The notes under the pieces: generated by a model
The model's input: the letters and a program-made list of their open reading frames with translations, nothing else
Database searches by the model: none
What the model was told of the DNA's origin: nothing
Shown: one piece after another, positions 8,797-17,126 of the stretch
Position numbering within the stretch: the stretch's first letter is position 1
Layout: each line of letters opens with the position of its first letter
Made by a program: the position numbers and the translations under genes
NCBI GenBank assembly: GCA_964472505.1
Contig: CAYYQW010000001.1
Span: 62,001 to 126,000, forward strand
DNA from: JAYEIA01 sp964472505
GTDB lineage: Bacteria; Bacteroidota; Bacteroidia; Bacteroidales; JAADGE01
Direction: 5' to 3'
DNA: 64,000 nucleotides

Positions 8797-10080
8797 TTAA
8801 GAATACGATTGGTTCGCATTGTATGTATTTTGTAAAAATATATATGAAAATATTATTAACAAAAATACCCCGTGTGTTAAAAGACTGGTAAATAAGGCGC
8901 TACTGAGAAAAGTAAACATCGTTATTATAAATACCCCGTTGTACTCAGGACTGATTTTAAAAGAATCAATAAGCTTTATTATTCCTGCCACAATAACTGA
9001 AAAGAACACCGGCCCTATATGCCCCAGGTGCATAAAGCCGTCGGAGATAAAGCCGTTGTTGGCACTCACCTGGGGTTTCCCCCAATATATCGAAGCAATA
9101 AGGTTCGAAGGTTGTAAAGAATAGGAATAGTCCACATAATCACTTAAAAAACTATTACCGAAAAACACCGGCTTGCCGGCAAAAAAGTCAAAATATGACT
9201 CATTTAAAATTGCAGGAATGAAGAATACACGCCGCACAAAAGTACCTTCAATATTCAGGTATTCGTAATACTCAGTTGTAAAACGGCTTGCAATAATTAC
9301 AAAAATAATACCGCTGAAAATTGTCGCAACCTGTGCTCCCGGTTTTTTAATTATATAGAGCATTACAGCCACTATGGGGGCAAATAAAATAACTTTATGC
9401 GACATGGTCACAAATAAATACAACAAAAAAAACAGGGCGCCCCAATAAGCAATTTTTCTGTTTTTTTTAAACCCAAACAACAGCAGGGCGGGTAATATTA
9501 TCTTCACTAACCAGCTCATGGTATAACGGATATAGCTTCCGGCTAAATCTTTAGCTTCAGCTCGCTGTATATAAACATTCCGGTCAAGAGAAAAAACAGA
9601 AAAATTTACATCCCAACGATATGTCATGAAATACGGAATAAGCATAAGCAAACTTATACCGAAAAGCAATAAAGCTTGGTTTTTGGCTGTTATTTTCAAG
9701 CTATAAGCCTGTCTTAATCGTATTTGACCGACAATAATCAAGAGTAAAATAAAAAAGCTGATATGCAGAATAATGCTAAAGTTAAAGTCCATAAACTGAT
9801 ACAAAATCAAATTCGGAATCAGCATCATCACGATAAAAAACATGGCCGTAAAATAGGTAAAGGGAGTTTTTATTCGGTTAGCCAAAAAGGAAAGAAATAG
9901 GAATATCAATTTCGCAAGAATATACTTCCTCAAATCAAAGTCATAAAAAAATATATGATAGACATCGCTGACAAATACTTTATAGGAGTATTCCAGCAGA
10001 AAGTAAATTGTCAGTATCAATACAAAATTGATGATACGGAAATTGAATCTTTCCAAGAATTTATTTAGCTTTTGAATCAT
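8797..10080 (-). CDS. Wzy-like O-antigen/capsule polymerase (multi-pass membrane protein)
   Basis: A very hydrophobic protein of about 427 residues with some ten or more predicted membrane segments spread over its length. I see no catalytic motif that names the family. The long polar stretch before the last helices (about residues 270-360, with YFDFFAGKPVFFGNS and SANNGFISDGFMHLG) resembles the large periplasmic loop of Wzy polymerases. The ATG at 10078-10080 is preferred; the longer frame adds only seven residues. It lies between a Wzx-like flippase and a GT4 gene, the usual place for a polymerase. O-antigen ligase-type function is the main alternative. The call rests on topology and context. 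Confidence 0.75.
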   Translation of the reverse strand: MIQKLNKFLERFNFRIINFVLILTIYFLLEYSYKVFVSDVYHIFFYDFDLRKYILAKLIFLFLSFLANRIKTPFTYFTAMFFIVMMLIPNLILYQFMDFNFSIILHISFFILLLIIVGQIRLRQAYSLKITAKNQALLLFGISLLMLIPYFMTYRWDVNFSVFSLDRNVYIQRAEAKDLAGSYIRYTMSWLVKIILPALLLFGFKKNRKIAYWGALFFLLYLFVTMSHKVILFAPIVAVMLYIIKKPGAQVATIFSGIIFVIIASRFTTEYYEYLNIEGTFVRRVFFIPAILNESYFDFFAGKPVFFGNSFLSDYVDYSYSLQPSNLIASIYWGKPQVSANNGFISDGFMHLGHIGPVFFSVIVAGIIKLIDSFKISPEYNGVFIITMFTFLSSALFTSLLTHGVFLLIIFSYIFLQNTYNANQSYS

Positions 10081-10199
10081 ATTTGTAAAAACAAGTGGCA
10101 AAAATAAAAAAATTAGCTCTCTAAAAAAATGATTTTATTATACAGTTCCCCGGCAAAATTATCAAGAATGGCTTATTATCCGAACCGGCCCATAAATAA

Positions 10200-11570
10200 T
10201 TACAGCTCAAGAAAACGAAGAAATCCAAATCGGATTAAAAAAAGAATAATTGTAGCAAACGCTAAACGTAAAAGCGTGTATCTAAGCACATACCACACAT
10301 CTACTTTCACTATATTGAGCAAATACACAGCTACCCCGCCCCACATCAAAGCACCCGCCACTCCGAAAAGCAAAACAGCAGTTTGTTCGTCTTCGAACCA
10401 AAGGCCGCCAACAAGAAGAGCCGATAGGCGTAATCCAAAAAGCAGTCCGTAAAAAACCATTGACTCGGCTTGCCGCTCAAGAACACTGAAAAGCATGGCC
10501 AAAGGCGATGCTATGAAAACAAATAATATTGCCGGGCTCAGAAATTGCGTAAAACGTCCGGCAGTCTGCCATTCAGCTCCGAAAACAAAGGGGAAAATAT
10601 AATCGGCAAAAGCCATTAGTATCATCATGGGAACAAAACCTATGAGAAACATCTTTTTATACAGTTCAAGCGTAATATGCCTGAGTTTTTCGGGATTATC
10701 TTTTTGCGCGGCGGCATTACGAAAAAAGACCTGTCCCACGGCGTGTCCCAAAACCATAGCCGGTACGCTGAGAACGCGCATCGACAAGGAATAATAGCCC
10801 ACAATGGCTTCGGCAAAGAAAACGGAAAGCATAAATACGGGAATCTGCAACGAAAGAATATTAAGAAAAGCCGAACCGGTTGAAAACATGGGAAAACGCT
10901 TGTAACGAACTGCGTTCAAGCACATTCTCGAAAAAGAAAAACGTTTTATAAAATGAAAATCCTGCCGGAAAACTTTTGTAATGAAAATTGACACCATAAG
11001 TAACCACCCGAGCAAATACCCGAACACCAGACCTCCGGCTCCTTTAGCAAAAGCTATCCAAGACAAATTAATGCCTCCGACTGTAATGCCGCGCGCCACA
11101 TTAGCACGAGCAATTCCGCCGTACTGTTTTTTTCGGTTAAACCAATAATTTAATGCTTTGTAAGAGCCAACAATAGTAATTCCGGGCGGTACGGCATAAA
11201 TCCAGTATTTGAGCCGTTCGCTGCCTAAAATTTTCACAACCCAATCTCCAAAAAAGTAAGCCGCAACAAAAAATAAAGTGCCCACCGAAACTGCTGTCAG
11301 CAAAGATAAAACCAAAACATGAAAGGCATCTTTCCTATGTTTCGGGAGCATTACTGCCAAATCATATTGGCCGGTTGCCAAAACGGCAAAAACATTTACA
11401 AGCGATGTATAAAGGGCATACAAGCCAAAATCTTCCGGACTGTAGAAACGCGACAAAATGGGCGATATAAGCACCGGTATGGCTTGCGCAATAACGGTTC
11501 CGGTCATTAGCTTTGACACGTTTTTTACAAATTCGGATTTGACGTACTTTTGAATCAGCTTCTGTATCAT
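10200..11570 (-). CDS. Wzx-like polysaccharide flippase
   Basis: A 456-residue membrane protein that moves lipid-linked repeat units across the inner membrane. The start VSKLMTGTVIAQAIPVLISPILSRFYSPEDFGLYAL is the standard first two helices and loop of the polysaccharide-export (MOP) family. About twelve to fourteen hydrophobic segments follow, with ATGQYDLAVMLP in the third-helix region. The charged central loop (FRQDFHFIKRF) is also typical. Family length is normal. The next gene downstream is the Wzy-like polymerase. This makes the locus a Wzx/Wzy-dependent system rather than an ABC-transporter one. Confidence 0.92.
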   Translation of the reverse strand: MIQKLIQKYVKSEFVKNVSKLMTGTVIAQAIPVLISPILSRFYSPEDFGLYALYTSLVNVFAVLATGQYDLAVMLPKHRKDAFHVLVLSLLTAVSVGTLFFVAAYFFGDWVVKILGSERLKYWIYAVPPGITIVGSYKALNYWFNRKKQYGGIARANVARGITVGGINLSWIAFAKGAGGLVFGYLLGWLLMVSIFITKVFRQDFHFIKRFSFSRMCLNAVRYKRFPMFSTGSAFLNILSLQIPVFMLSVFFAEAIVGYYSLSMRVLSVPAMVLGHAVGQVFFRNAAAQKDNPEKLRHITLELYKKMFLIGFVPMMILMAFADYIFPFVFGAEWQTAGRFTQFLSPAILFVFIASPLAMLFSVLERQAESMVFYGLLFGLRLSALLVGGLWFEDEQTAVLLFGVAGALMWGGVAVYLLNIVKVDVWYVLRYTLLRLAFATIILFLIRFGFLRFLEL

Positions 11571-11670
11571 ACAATAGTTAGGACAGGATAAATTTCATCA
11601 AAATTATAATAAAATTGATAAAAATATGAAACTTTTTAAAAATTCTACTGCAATATTGTGTTCTGTTTGC

Positions 11671-13026
11671 CTAATCCCGGCAAGAACAAACAATATCAAT
11701 TATTTTTTCATAGTATAATGCATATTCATCCCACAAGGGAGAATTGATATTATTGTTATGCCACAACAATACAAAATTTCCGCCGTACTTTTGAATTTTT
11801 TTGTAAAGTCGCTTTATTTCCGGGAGTGCGCTTTTGGGATTTGGGTATTGTTCTCGCAGCGCTACATCCATAACTATTAAAGGGCGTTCACGCAAAGCTA
11901 ATTGGCGGCGCTCTATAATGTCAAAAAGCGGAAACTCTCGAGCTGTTCCCGCTCTGAAACCAAGTCTGTGCCTAAACCCCAAAGTACTGTCTGTCTGTAA
12001 AGCTTTTTTATCCCAAATACGCCATGTAACCGGATTGTGAAAACGCAAGAAATGTTGTCTTCCCTCACTGACCGGCTTTCGAGTGTAAGCATTAATACGT
12101 GCCAACTCCAAAGCAAATTGTTTTTCATTTTTATGAGAACTGTAAGAGCCGTGTATCCCTATAATGTGATCTTGCGCTTCAAGTTCCTTAATAAGCGTTT
12201 TAGTTTTCGAGCTGCTTATTGAATATTTTACATCTTTTTCGCCCGGCTCGCCGGCTATAAAGTAAAAATGTGATTTCATACCGTACTTTTCCGAAACATC
12301 GGCCAGATAATCGTAGGTATCATAAGGGTCTGCGGCTTTTCCGCCAAGCAAAGCCGTGTATTCCCCCACAGTTTTAAAAAGCTGATTAAAACTACGGCGT
12401 TTCAAAAGATCGCCCCCGGCCTTCTTTATAAAACTAAAAAAACCGGAATATTTATATAAAAAATCAACATCATGCGTAATAACAGCTTGGTAAGTGTTTT
12501 CATTAATATTTTCAATTCCGGCGGATTGTAATAGTTTTTTTAAAAACATAAAATATTCATCGGCCACCGGGCGATTACTAATGCTGTTTTTTACTGCAAA
12601 CAGCATGTTTTCCGGAGTTCGTCCGTGAATATCTTTCTCCTCGATCACATACTCTTCCCAGCGGCTCAGCATAAAAAAAGCAGAAGCAAAAATATCGAGG
12701 CCACATTCAATTATATTGTTACGCTCTGAAAAATAATTATTTCCGAAGATTATGGGCAATCGGTTCTCGAAAGTATAAGGATTGGGATCCAAAAACTTTA
12801 GTGTTTGAGGCAAAGCATTTTTCTGCAAATACGATTGTTCGCTTTTAATATTACCAAAGAAGGCATCGTGAAAAATTATTTTTCTCCCGCTTTCAAAATG
12901 TATCTCATAATTATCAACGGCTGCTTGCTGAAAAGTATAGTCAAGCCCTGCAAATTCGGAAAAAAGAATATCAGCGGCATATTTCTTTTCTTCATAAAAT
13001 CCGACGGGCACAAGCAGTTTAATCAT
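11671..13026 (-). CDS. Polysaccharide deacetylase-like protein with N-terminal DUF7033-type domain
   Basis: A 451-residue protein. The C-terminal two thirds resemble NodB-type carbohydrate deacetylases: AVITHDVDFLYKYSG (about residue 165) gives the TxDxD metal motif, and IIGIHGSYSSHKNE gives the HxxxxH pair. The N-terminal part, with RLPIIFGNNYF and FFMLSRWEEYV, is the domain that usually precedes this family in Bacteroidota polysaccharide loci. No signal peptide is visible, so it probably acts in the cytoplasm. Its start overlaps the stop of the CitE-like gene by one base (TAATG), so the two are translationally linked. A role in modifying the surface glycan is inferred from context. Confidence 0.85.
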   Translation of the reverse strand: MIKLLVPVGFYEEKKYAADILFSEFAGLDYTFQQAAVDNYEIHFESGRKIIFHDAFFGNIKSEQSYLQKNALPQTLKFLDPNPYTFENRLPIIFGNNYFSERNNIIECGLDIFASAFFMLSRWEEYVIEEKDIHGRTPENMLFAVKNSISNRPVADEYFMFLKKLLQSAGIENINENTYQAVITHDVDFLYKYSGFFSFIKKAGGDLLKRRSFNQLFKTVGEYTALLGGKAADPYDTYDYLADVSEKYGMKSHFYFIAGEPGEKDVKYSISSSKTKTLIKELEAQDHIIGIHGSYSSHKNEKQFALELARINAYTRKPVSEGRQHFLRFHNPVTWRIWDKKALQTDSTLGFRHRLGFRAGTAREFPLFDIIERRQLALRERPLIVMDVALREQYPNPKSALPEIKRLYKKIQKYGGNFVLLWHNNNINSPLWDEYALYYEKIIDIVCSCRD

Positions 13027-13958
13027 TAAATCTGTTTATTAGACTTAGAGGCTTCCACAAAACGTTTGTATTCCATAATATTATCAAAACGTTCTATGGT
13101 TTTATGAGCCGCTTTAAGCGAAGGCGGCGATACAAATATACCATTATAAATAACGATGCCTTTGTTTTCTTCGGCTGCCTCTTTGGACAGTCGAACAATT
13201 TCTCTTGCTTTTTCCACTTTATCTTCGTCGGGCGTATAGCCGGCATTGGCAATGGGTAACTCGCGCGGAGACATGATCAACATGCCTTCAAAACCCATAA
13301 CATTGGCTTGTCGAATATGCTTTTTCAATCCTTCAAAATCGCCTACCTTAACATACGGCGTATCAATGGCCAACAAATCGTGCGCTTTGGCTGTCATGGA
13401 AACAATGTGACGCGGCACGGCAATTCCCTGCGCATCTTCACCGTGTTGGCCTTCTTGCTCTGCCAGAAAGTCTTCGCTTCCGAAAAGCAATCCGATGATA
13501 CGATCCGAAGCCGTGGCTATTTCATTTAAGCGCACAATACTTTCGGGTGTTTCAATTAAAGCTATTATGTCAAAATAACCTTGGGGCAGGCCCAAAAGTT
13601 TTTCTTTAAGCGAAAGCTGCGCATCAAAAGCAATCATATCACGTGCAGTGCGAGCCATAGGATATACAAATCCGTTGAGATTGGGGCTTACTACTGCATC
13701 CGTATCTAATAAAGTCATACCGCTTTCCAAAGGGTTGATTCTTACATAGACCGGACGGTCATCGGGAAGTTCATGAGAAAGAAAATCTCTGAGTGTTTCG
13801 CGGGCTTCCTCTTTTTTATCATCCGGAACGGCATCTTCCAAATCAAAGACAATCGCATCAGCCTCGGTTTGAAATGATTTATTAATATATTTTTTATTAT
13901 GTCCTGCCGTAAAGAGGAGTGAACGGTGAACAAGTTTTCCGGTAAATTTTGTTTTCAT
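13026..13958 (-). CDS. CitE-like CoA-ester lyase (HpcH/HpaI family)
   Basis: A 310-residue TIM-barrel enzyme of the citrate lyase beta-subunit type, which cleaves or forms C-C bonds in acyl-CoA esters with Mg2+. Family motifs are RSLLFTAGHNKKYI near the start, DAIVFDLEDAVPDDKKEEAR with the metal-binding region, YVRINPLES with the CoA-binding arginine, and IALIETPESIVRLNEIA with the metal-binding glutamate. The other citrate lyase subunits are not nearby, so a free-standing lyase such as malyl-CoA or citramalyl-CoA lyase is likelier than citrate lyase. The MaoC-like hydratase gene lies about 350 bases upstream on the same strand, a pairing known from malyl- or citramalyl-CoA pathways. The substrate is not determined. 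Confidence 0.88.
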   Translation of the reverse strand: MKTKFTGKLVHRSLLFTAGHNKKYINKSFQTEADAIVFDLEDAVPDDKKEEARETLRDFLSHELPDDRPVYVRINPLESGMTLLDTDAVVSPNLNGFVYPMARTARDMIAFDAQLSLKEKLLGLPQGYFDIIALIETPESIVRLNEIATASDRIIGLLFGSEDFLAEQEGQHGEDAQGIAVPRHIVSMTAKAHDLLAIDTPYVKVGDFEGLKKHIRQANVMGFEGMLIMSPRELPIANAGYTPDEDKVEKAREIVRLSKEAAEENKGIVIYNGIFVSPPSLKAAHKTIERFDNIMEYKRFVEASKSNKQI

Positions 13959-14309
13959 CTGCTTATTTTTAATTTTTTGAATTAGCCATTTTATTAATAT
14001 TCACATTATCTTGATTCACAGGCTTTACAAAAGCTATAATTTGCAAAAAATGTTTCTTCGATTAAGAATGCCGGCTACAAAATATGATTTTTTCTCGCAT
14101 TTATATTCTATCAATCCCCCTGCCCTTCCGAAATAATCGGAACAGGCACTTCTCCAAGGGGGAATGCGTAAAATGCCGGTGTGCTGTAATTTTAAAATTT
14201 GTCGTACTCATACGCCTAATTCAATTAATTTTTTTCAAATATAAAAACTTATTCCAAAATCATGGCCTAACGAATCAGGCCAAAATAATATTTCTATGAA
14301 CTTGATGAA
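13959..14309. other. Gene-free stretch between CitE-like and MaoC-like genes
   Basis: About 350 bases without a credible gene. The only structure I see is the imperfect palindrome at 14115-14163, listed separately. The spacing argues against tight co-translation of the two neighbouring genes, though both are on the minus strand. Confidence 0.7.
14115..14163. repeat. Imperfect palindromic intergenic repeat (TCCCCC...GGGGGA)
   Basis: The element opens with TCCCCC (14115-14120) and closes with GGGGGA (14158-14163). Inside it, TGCC and TCCGA on the left pair with TCGGA and GGCA on the right around an AATAA-like loop. It looks like the dispersed G/C-rich repeats often found between genes in Bacteroidota. 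I see one copy in this window, so the repeat status is inferred from its form. Confidence 0.5.
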
Positions 14310-14768
14310 TCATTTTAAAGGCACAAGCACTTTCCGAGAAAAGGACAATATCTTTTCATTGTTTTGGTTAAAAGCTGTGGTTTTCACCTGCACAATGCCT
14401 CGGTCAGGTTTGGATTTGGACTGCCTTTTGTCCAGTACTTCAGTTTCGGCTGTTAGAGTATCTCCGATGAATACGGGCCCAAGATGTTTAACATCATCAT
14501 AACCCAAATTTGCCACGGCTTTTCCGCTGACATCAGCCACTGAAATTCCTACTGTCACTGAAAAAACCAAAGTACCCACTACCAATATTTTTCCGTGCTG
14601 TGCATCTTGTGCGTACTTATGATTCAAATGCACCGGATGATGATTCATGGTCAGTAAGGAAAATAAATTGTTGTCTGATTCCGTTATAGTTTTGCTTAAG
14701 CTGTGACGGTAAATATCACCGATTTCAAATTCCTGAAAATATCGGCCGAATGGAAATGCTAAGTTCAT
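14310..14768 (-). CDS. MaoC-like acyl-CoA hydratase
   Basis: A hot-dog-fold hydratase of about 152 residues that adds water to an enoyl-CoA. The start at 14766-14768 gives MNLAFPFGRYFQEFEIGD, the usual N-terminus; the longer frame adds 21 residues without family character. The catalytic region is the segment with TMNHHPVHLNHKYA, followed by ILVVGTLVFSVTVGISV. The end, GRIVQV-like GIVQVKTTAFNQNNEKIL, is also standard. Together with the CitE-like lyase downstream it resembles hydratase/lyase pairs of C4-C5 dicarboxylic CoA metabolism (mesaconyl- or itaconyl-CoA type). The substrate cannot be told from the sequence. Confidence 0.88.
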   Translation of the reverse strand: MNLAFPFGRYFQEFEIGDIYRHSLSKTITESDNNLFSLLTMNHHPVHLNHKYAQDAQHGKILVVGTLVFSVTVGISVADVSGKAVANLGYDDVKHLGPVFIGDTLTAETEVLDKRQSKSKPDRGIVQVKTTAFNQNNEKILSFSRKVLVPLK

Positions 14769-15011
14769 AAAAAGTAAATTTTTAGAAAAGCCAAAGTAAG
14801 ATAAAAAACAAATATCTGCAAAATCCAGCATTATGAAAATTAAAAACCGTATATTGACCTTTGGATGTTATGTGGATTTTACCTGTCGGATTATTTGGAG
14901 TACTTTAAAAACAGACAGTTATTAAATATTAACTTATTCATATATAAATAAGGTGTAAAATAGGACAAAATGCATTTTTTTAAAAATCTTTATAAAAAAA
15001 ACAGCTAACTC

Positions 15012-15043
15012 TTTTATTAATAAAAAGAAAAGATATATATTTG
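15012..15043 (+). promoter_or_regulatory. Bacteroidota-type promoter for the HU-like gene
   Basis: A perfect TAnnTTTG box (TATATTTG, 15036-15043) lies about 50 bases before the HU start. The upstream element is weak: a T-rich stretch near 15012-15015 at about 20 bases spacing instead of a clean TTTG. The rest of the 320-base gap upstream (14769-15011) is AT-rich and shows nothing else I can name. Confidence 0.6.
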
Positions 15044-15092
15044 CCACCCGCAAACAGAAAAACTATTTATTTAAAATATAAACATTTTAAAA

Positions 15093-15377
15093 ATGACTAA
15101 AGCAGATCTTGTAAACGAAATTTCAAAAAAGACAGGTATTGAAAAAGTATCGGTTCAAAAAACTATTGAATCTTTTATGGACAGCGTAAAAGAATCATTG
15201 GTAAGCAATGAGAATGTATATTTAAGAGGTTTTGGCAGTTTTGTTACAAAAAAACGAGCAGAAAAAACAGCCAGAAACATTTCAAAAAATACAACCATTA
15301 TTATACCGGAGCATTACATTCCTTCTTTCAAACCCTCAAAAAGCTTTGTAAACAAAGTGAAAGAAAACGTAAAGTAA
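15093..15377 (+). CDS. HU/IHF-family DNA-binding protein
   Basis: A 94-residue histone-like protein that bends and packs DNA. MTKADLVNEISKKTGIEK is the classic HU N-terminal helix pair. VYLRGFGSFVTKKRAEKTARN contains the GFGSF turn and the start of the DNA-binding arm. The arm is slightly unusual: IIPEHYIPSFKPSKSFVN keeps the P-x-F-x-P-SK end but has an extra TTIIIPEHY in place of the common G..I.IPA form. Length is normal. It is the first gene of a probable HU - bS22-like - rng unit, with a TATATTTG promoter just upstream. Confidence 0.95.
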   Translation: MTKADLVNEISKKTGIEKVSVQKTIESFMDSVKESLVSNENVYLRGFGSFVTKKRAEKTARNISKNTTIIIPEHYIPSFKPSKSFVNKVKENVK

Positions 15378-15425
15378 TCAGATTAGAATAAAAAAAATAA
15401 CAAATACAAAAAACATATATAAGAT

Positions 15426-15518
15426 ATGGCAAGCGGAAAAAAGAAAAAAAGAAAAAAAATGTCAACTCATAAACGTAAAAAGCGTTTGAGAAAAAACAGA
15501 CATAAAAGTAAGAAATAA
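15426..15518 (+). CDS. bS22-like (AURKAIP1/COX24-type) ribosomal microprotein
   Basis: A 30-residue, extremely basic protein: ATG at 15426-15428, TAA at 15516-15518. It begins MASGKKKKRKKM and ends in KKRLRKNRHKSKK; more than half the residues are Lys or Arg. The pattern KKRKKM-S-x-HK-KK-LRK-RH matches the AURKAIP1/COX24 motif of the mitochondrial ribosomal protein mS38 and of the small bacterial protein bS22 described in mycobacterial ribosomes. It probably binds rRNA in the small subunit. It lies between the HU-like gene and rng, with a terminator-type hairpin right after it. The gene is easily missed because of its size. The ribosomal role is inferred from the motif. Confidence 0.82.
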   Translation: MASGKKKKRKKMSTHKRKKRLRKNRHKSKK

Positions 15519-15532
15519 ACGGAAAAATTAAT

Positions 15533-15560
15533 AAAAAAGAGCCAAACCGGCTCTTTTTTT
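15533..15560 (+). terminator. Intrinsic terminator/attenuator between bS22-like gene and rng
   Basis: A perfect 11-bp stem (15533-15543 with 15549-15559) with a 5-base loop, core GAGCC/GGCTC and a T tract. It ends only 15 bases before the TTG start of rng, so there is little room for a separate promoter. Confidence 0.85.
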
Positions 15561-15575
15561 GAAGCATACGACATT

Positions 15576-17126
15576 TTGGAAAAAGAATTAATCATAAATA
15601 AAGATAAGTCTGAACTTTCCATTGCGCTGCTTGAAAACAAAAAACTTATAGAGCTTCATAAAGCGAAGCACAACAGACAGTTCAACGTAGGTGACATATA
15701 TTTGGCACGTGCAAAAAAAATTATGAACGGCCTGAATGCTGCTTTTGTGGATGTGGGTTATAAGCGTGATGCATTTTTGCATTATTTTGACTTAGGCCCC
15801 CAGTTTAATTCGCAACAAAAGTTTATAAGATTGGCGATGAATAAAAACTCGCCTACCATCAAGCTTCCGGATTTCATACCGGAGAAAGATTTAGACAAAA
15901 AAGGAAAAATATCAGACGTTCTTCAAGCCAATTACTTGGTAATGGTTCAAATTGCAAAAGAACCCATATCAACTAAAGGCCCGCGGCTTACATCGGAAAT
16001 ATCCATAGCCGGCCGAAACTTGGTACTCATACCCTTCTCAAATAAGGTTTCGGTATCACAAAAAATTGTGAACAAAGAAGAACGTAACCGACTGATAAAG
16101 CTCATTAAAAGCATTAAACCCAAAAATTTTGGGGTAATTATAAGAACCGTTGCAAAGAATCGCCGAGTAGCTGTTCTGGACGAAGAATTAAGAGCATTGA
16201 TAGCCAAGTGGGAGACCATAACCGATAAAGTAAAAACGGCAGAAGTCCCGGAAATGCTTGTTGGCGAGTTAGATCGACCGGCCGCATTGATGCGCGATAT
16301 TCTGAACGATTCGTTCAGCTCAATACACGTAAACGATTCAAAAATATTTTCACAGGTAAAAGATTACGTAACTTCCATTTCGCCTGAACAGGCTAAAATT
16401 GTGAAGCTCTATTCCGGCGGAAAAAATATTTTTGAGCAATTTGGAGTTTACAAACAAATAAAAGCTTCCTTCGGAAAAACCATTAACATTCAAAGCGGTG
16501 CTTATCTTATAATAGAACATACCGAAGCCCTGCACGTAATAGACGTGAACAGCGGCAACCGTTCTAAAAAAGCCAACGACCAGGAAAGCAATGCTCTTGA
16601 AGTAAATATGCTCGCTGCCGAAGAAGTAGCCAGGCAATTGCGGTTGCGTGATATGGGCGGTATTGTTGTGGTGGATTTTATTGATATGTACTCGCGAGAA
16701 AACCGCAGAAAAATTTACGACAAAATGAAATCGGAAATGGCTAAGGATAAAACCAAGCACGCCATTCTGCCTTTAAGTAAATTTGGTTTGATGCAGATTA
16801 CGCGCCAACGCGTTCGGCCGGCCACCAATATTGAAACTAAGGAAACTTGTCCTACATGCGACGGCACCGGAGAAGTTACTCCAAGTATTTTATTTATTGA
16901 TGAAATTGAAAGCCATCTGCGTTATATTGCAGAAAAACACAAAGGCACCATTCACATCAGAACACATCCTTATATAGAAGGATTTCTTAACCGCGGTTTG
17001 TTATCACCACGCATCAAATGGATGCTGAAATACAAACGAAGAATTATGGTTCATCCTGTCATTACATACTCTTTTCTGGAATATAATTTTTATGACAGTA
17101 ATATGGAACTAATCAAAGTAAACTAA
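15576..17126 (+). CDS. rng: Ribonuclease G/E family protein
   Basis: An endoribonuclease of 516 residues that matures rRNA and starts mRNA decay. The N-terminal S1-like RNA-binding domain is seen in FNVGDIYLARAKKIMNGLNAAFVDVGYKRDAFLH (about residues 40-72). The catalytic DNase I-like region has IDVNSGNRSKK with the metal-binding aspartate, and LRDMGGIVVVDFIDM with the second one (about residues 325-370). CPTCDGTGEV is the zinc link used for dimer contact. The length fits RNase G rather than long RNase E, as no C-terminal scaffold is present. The start codon is TTG at 15576. Its 3' end overlaps that of lpxB (opposite strand) by 4 bases. Confidence 0.95.
   Translation: MEKELIINKDKSELSIALLENKKLIELHKAKHNRQFNVGDIYLARAKKIMNGLNAAFVDVGYKRDAFLHYFDLGPQFNSQQKFIRLAMNKNSPTIKLPDFIPEKDLDKKGKISDVLQANYLVMVQIAKEPISTKGPRLTSEISIAGRNLVLIPFSNKVSVSQKIVNKEERNRLIKLIKSIKPKNFGVIIRTVAKNRRVAVLDEELRALIAKWETITDKVKTAEVPEMLVGELDRPAALMRDILNDSFSSIHVNDSKIFSQVKDYVTSISPEQAKIVKLYSGGKNIFEQFGVYKQIKASFGKTINIQSGAYLIIEHTEALHVIDVNSGNRSKKANDQESNALEVNMLAAEEVARQLRLRDMGGIVVVDFIDMYSRENRRKIYDKMKSEMAKDKTKHAILPLSKFGLMQITRQRVRPATNIETKETCPTCDGTGEVTPSILFIDEIESHLRYIAEKHKGTIHIRTHPYIEGFLNRGLLSPRIKWMLKYKRRIMVHPVITYSFLEYNFYDSNMELIKVN

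Noticed and set aside
13026..13958. Citrate lyase beta subunit proper
   Set aside because: Genes for the alpha and gamma subunits and the prosthetic-group enzymes are absent from the neighbourhood.
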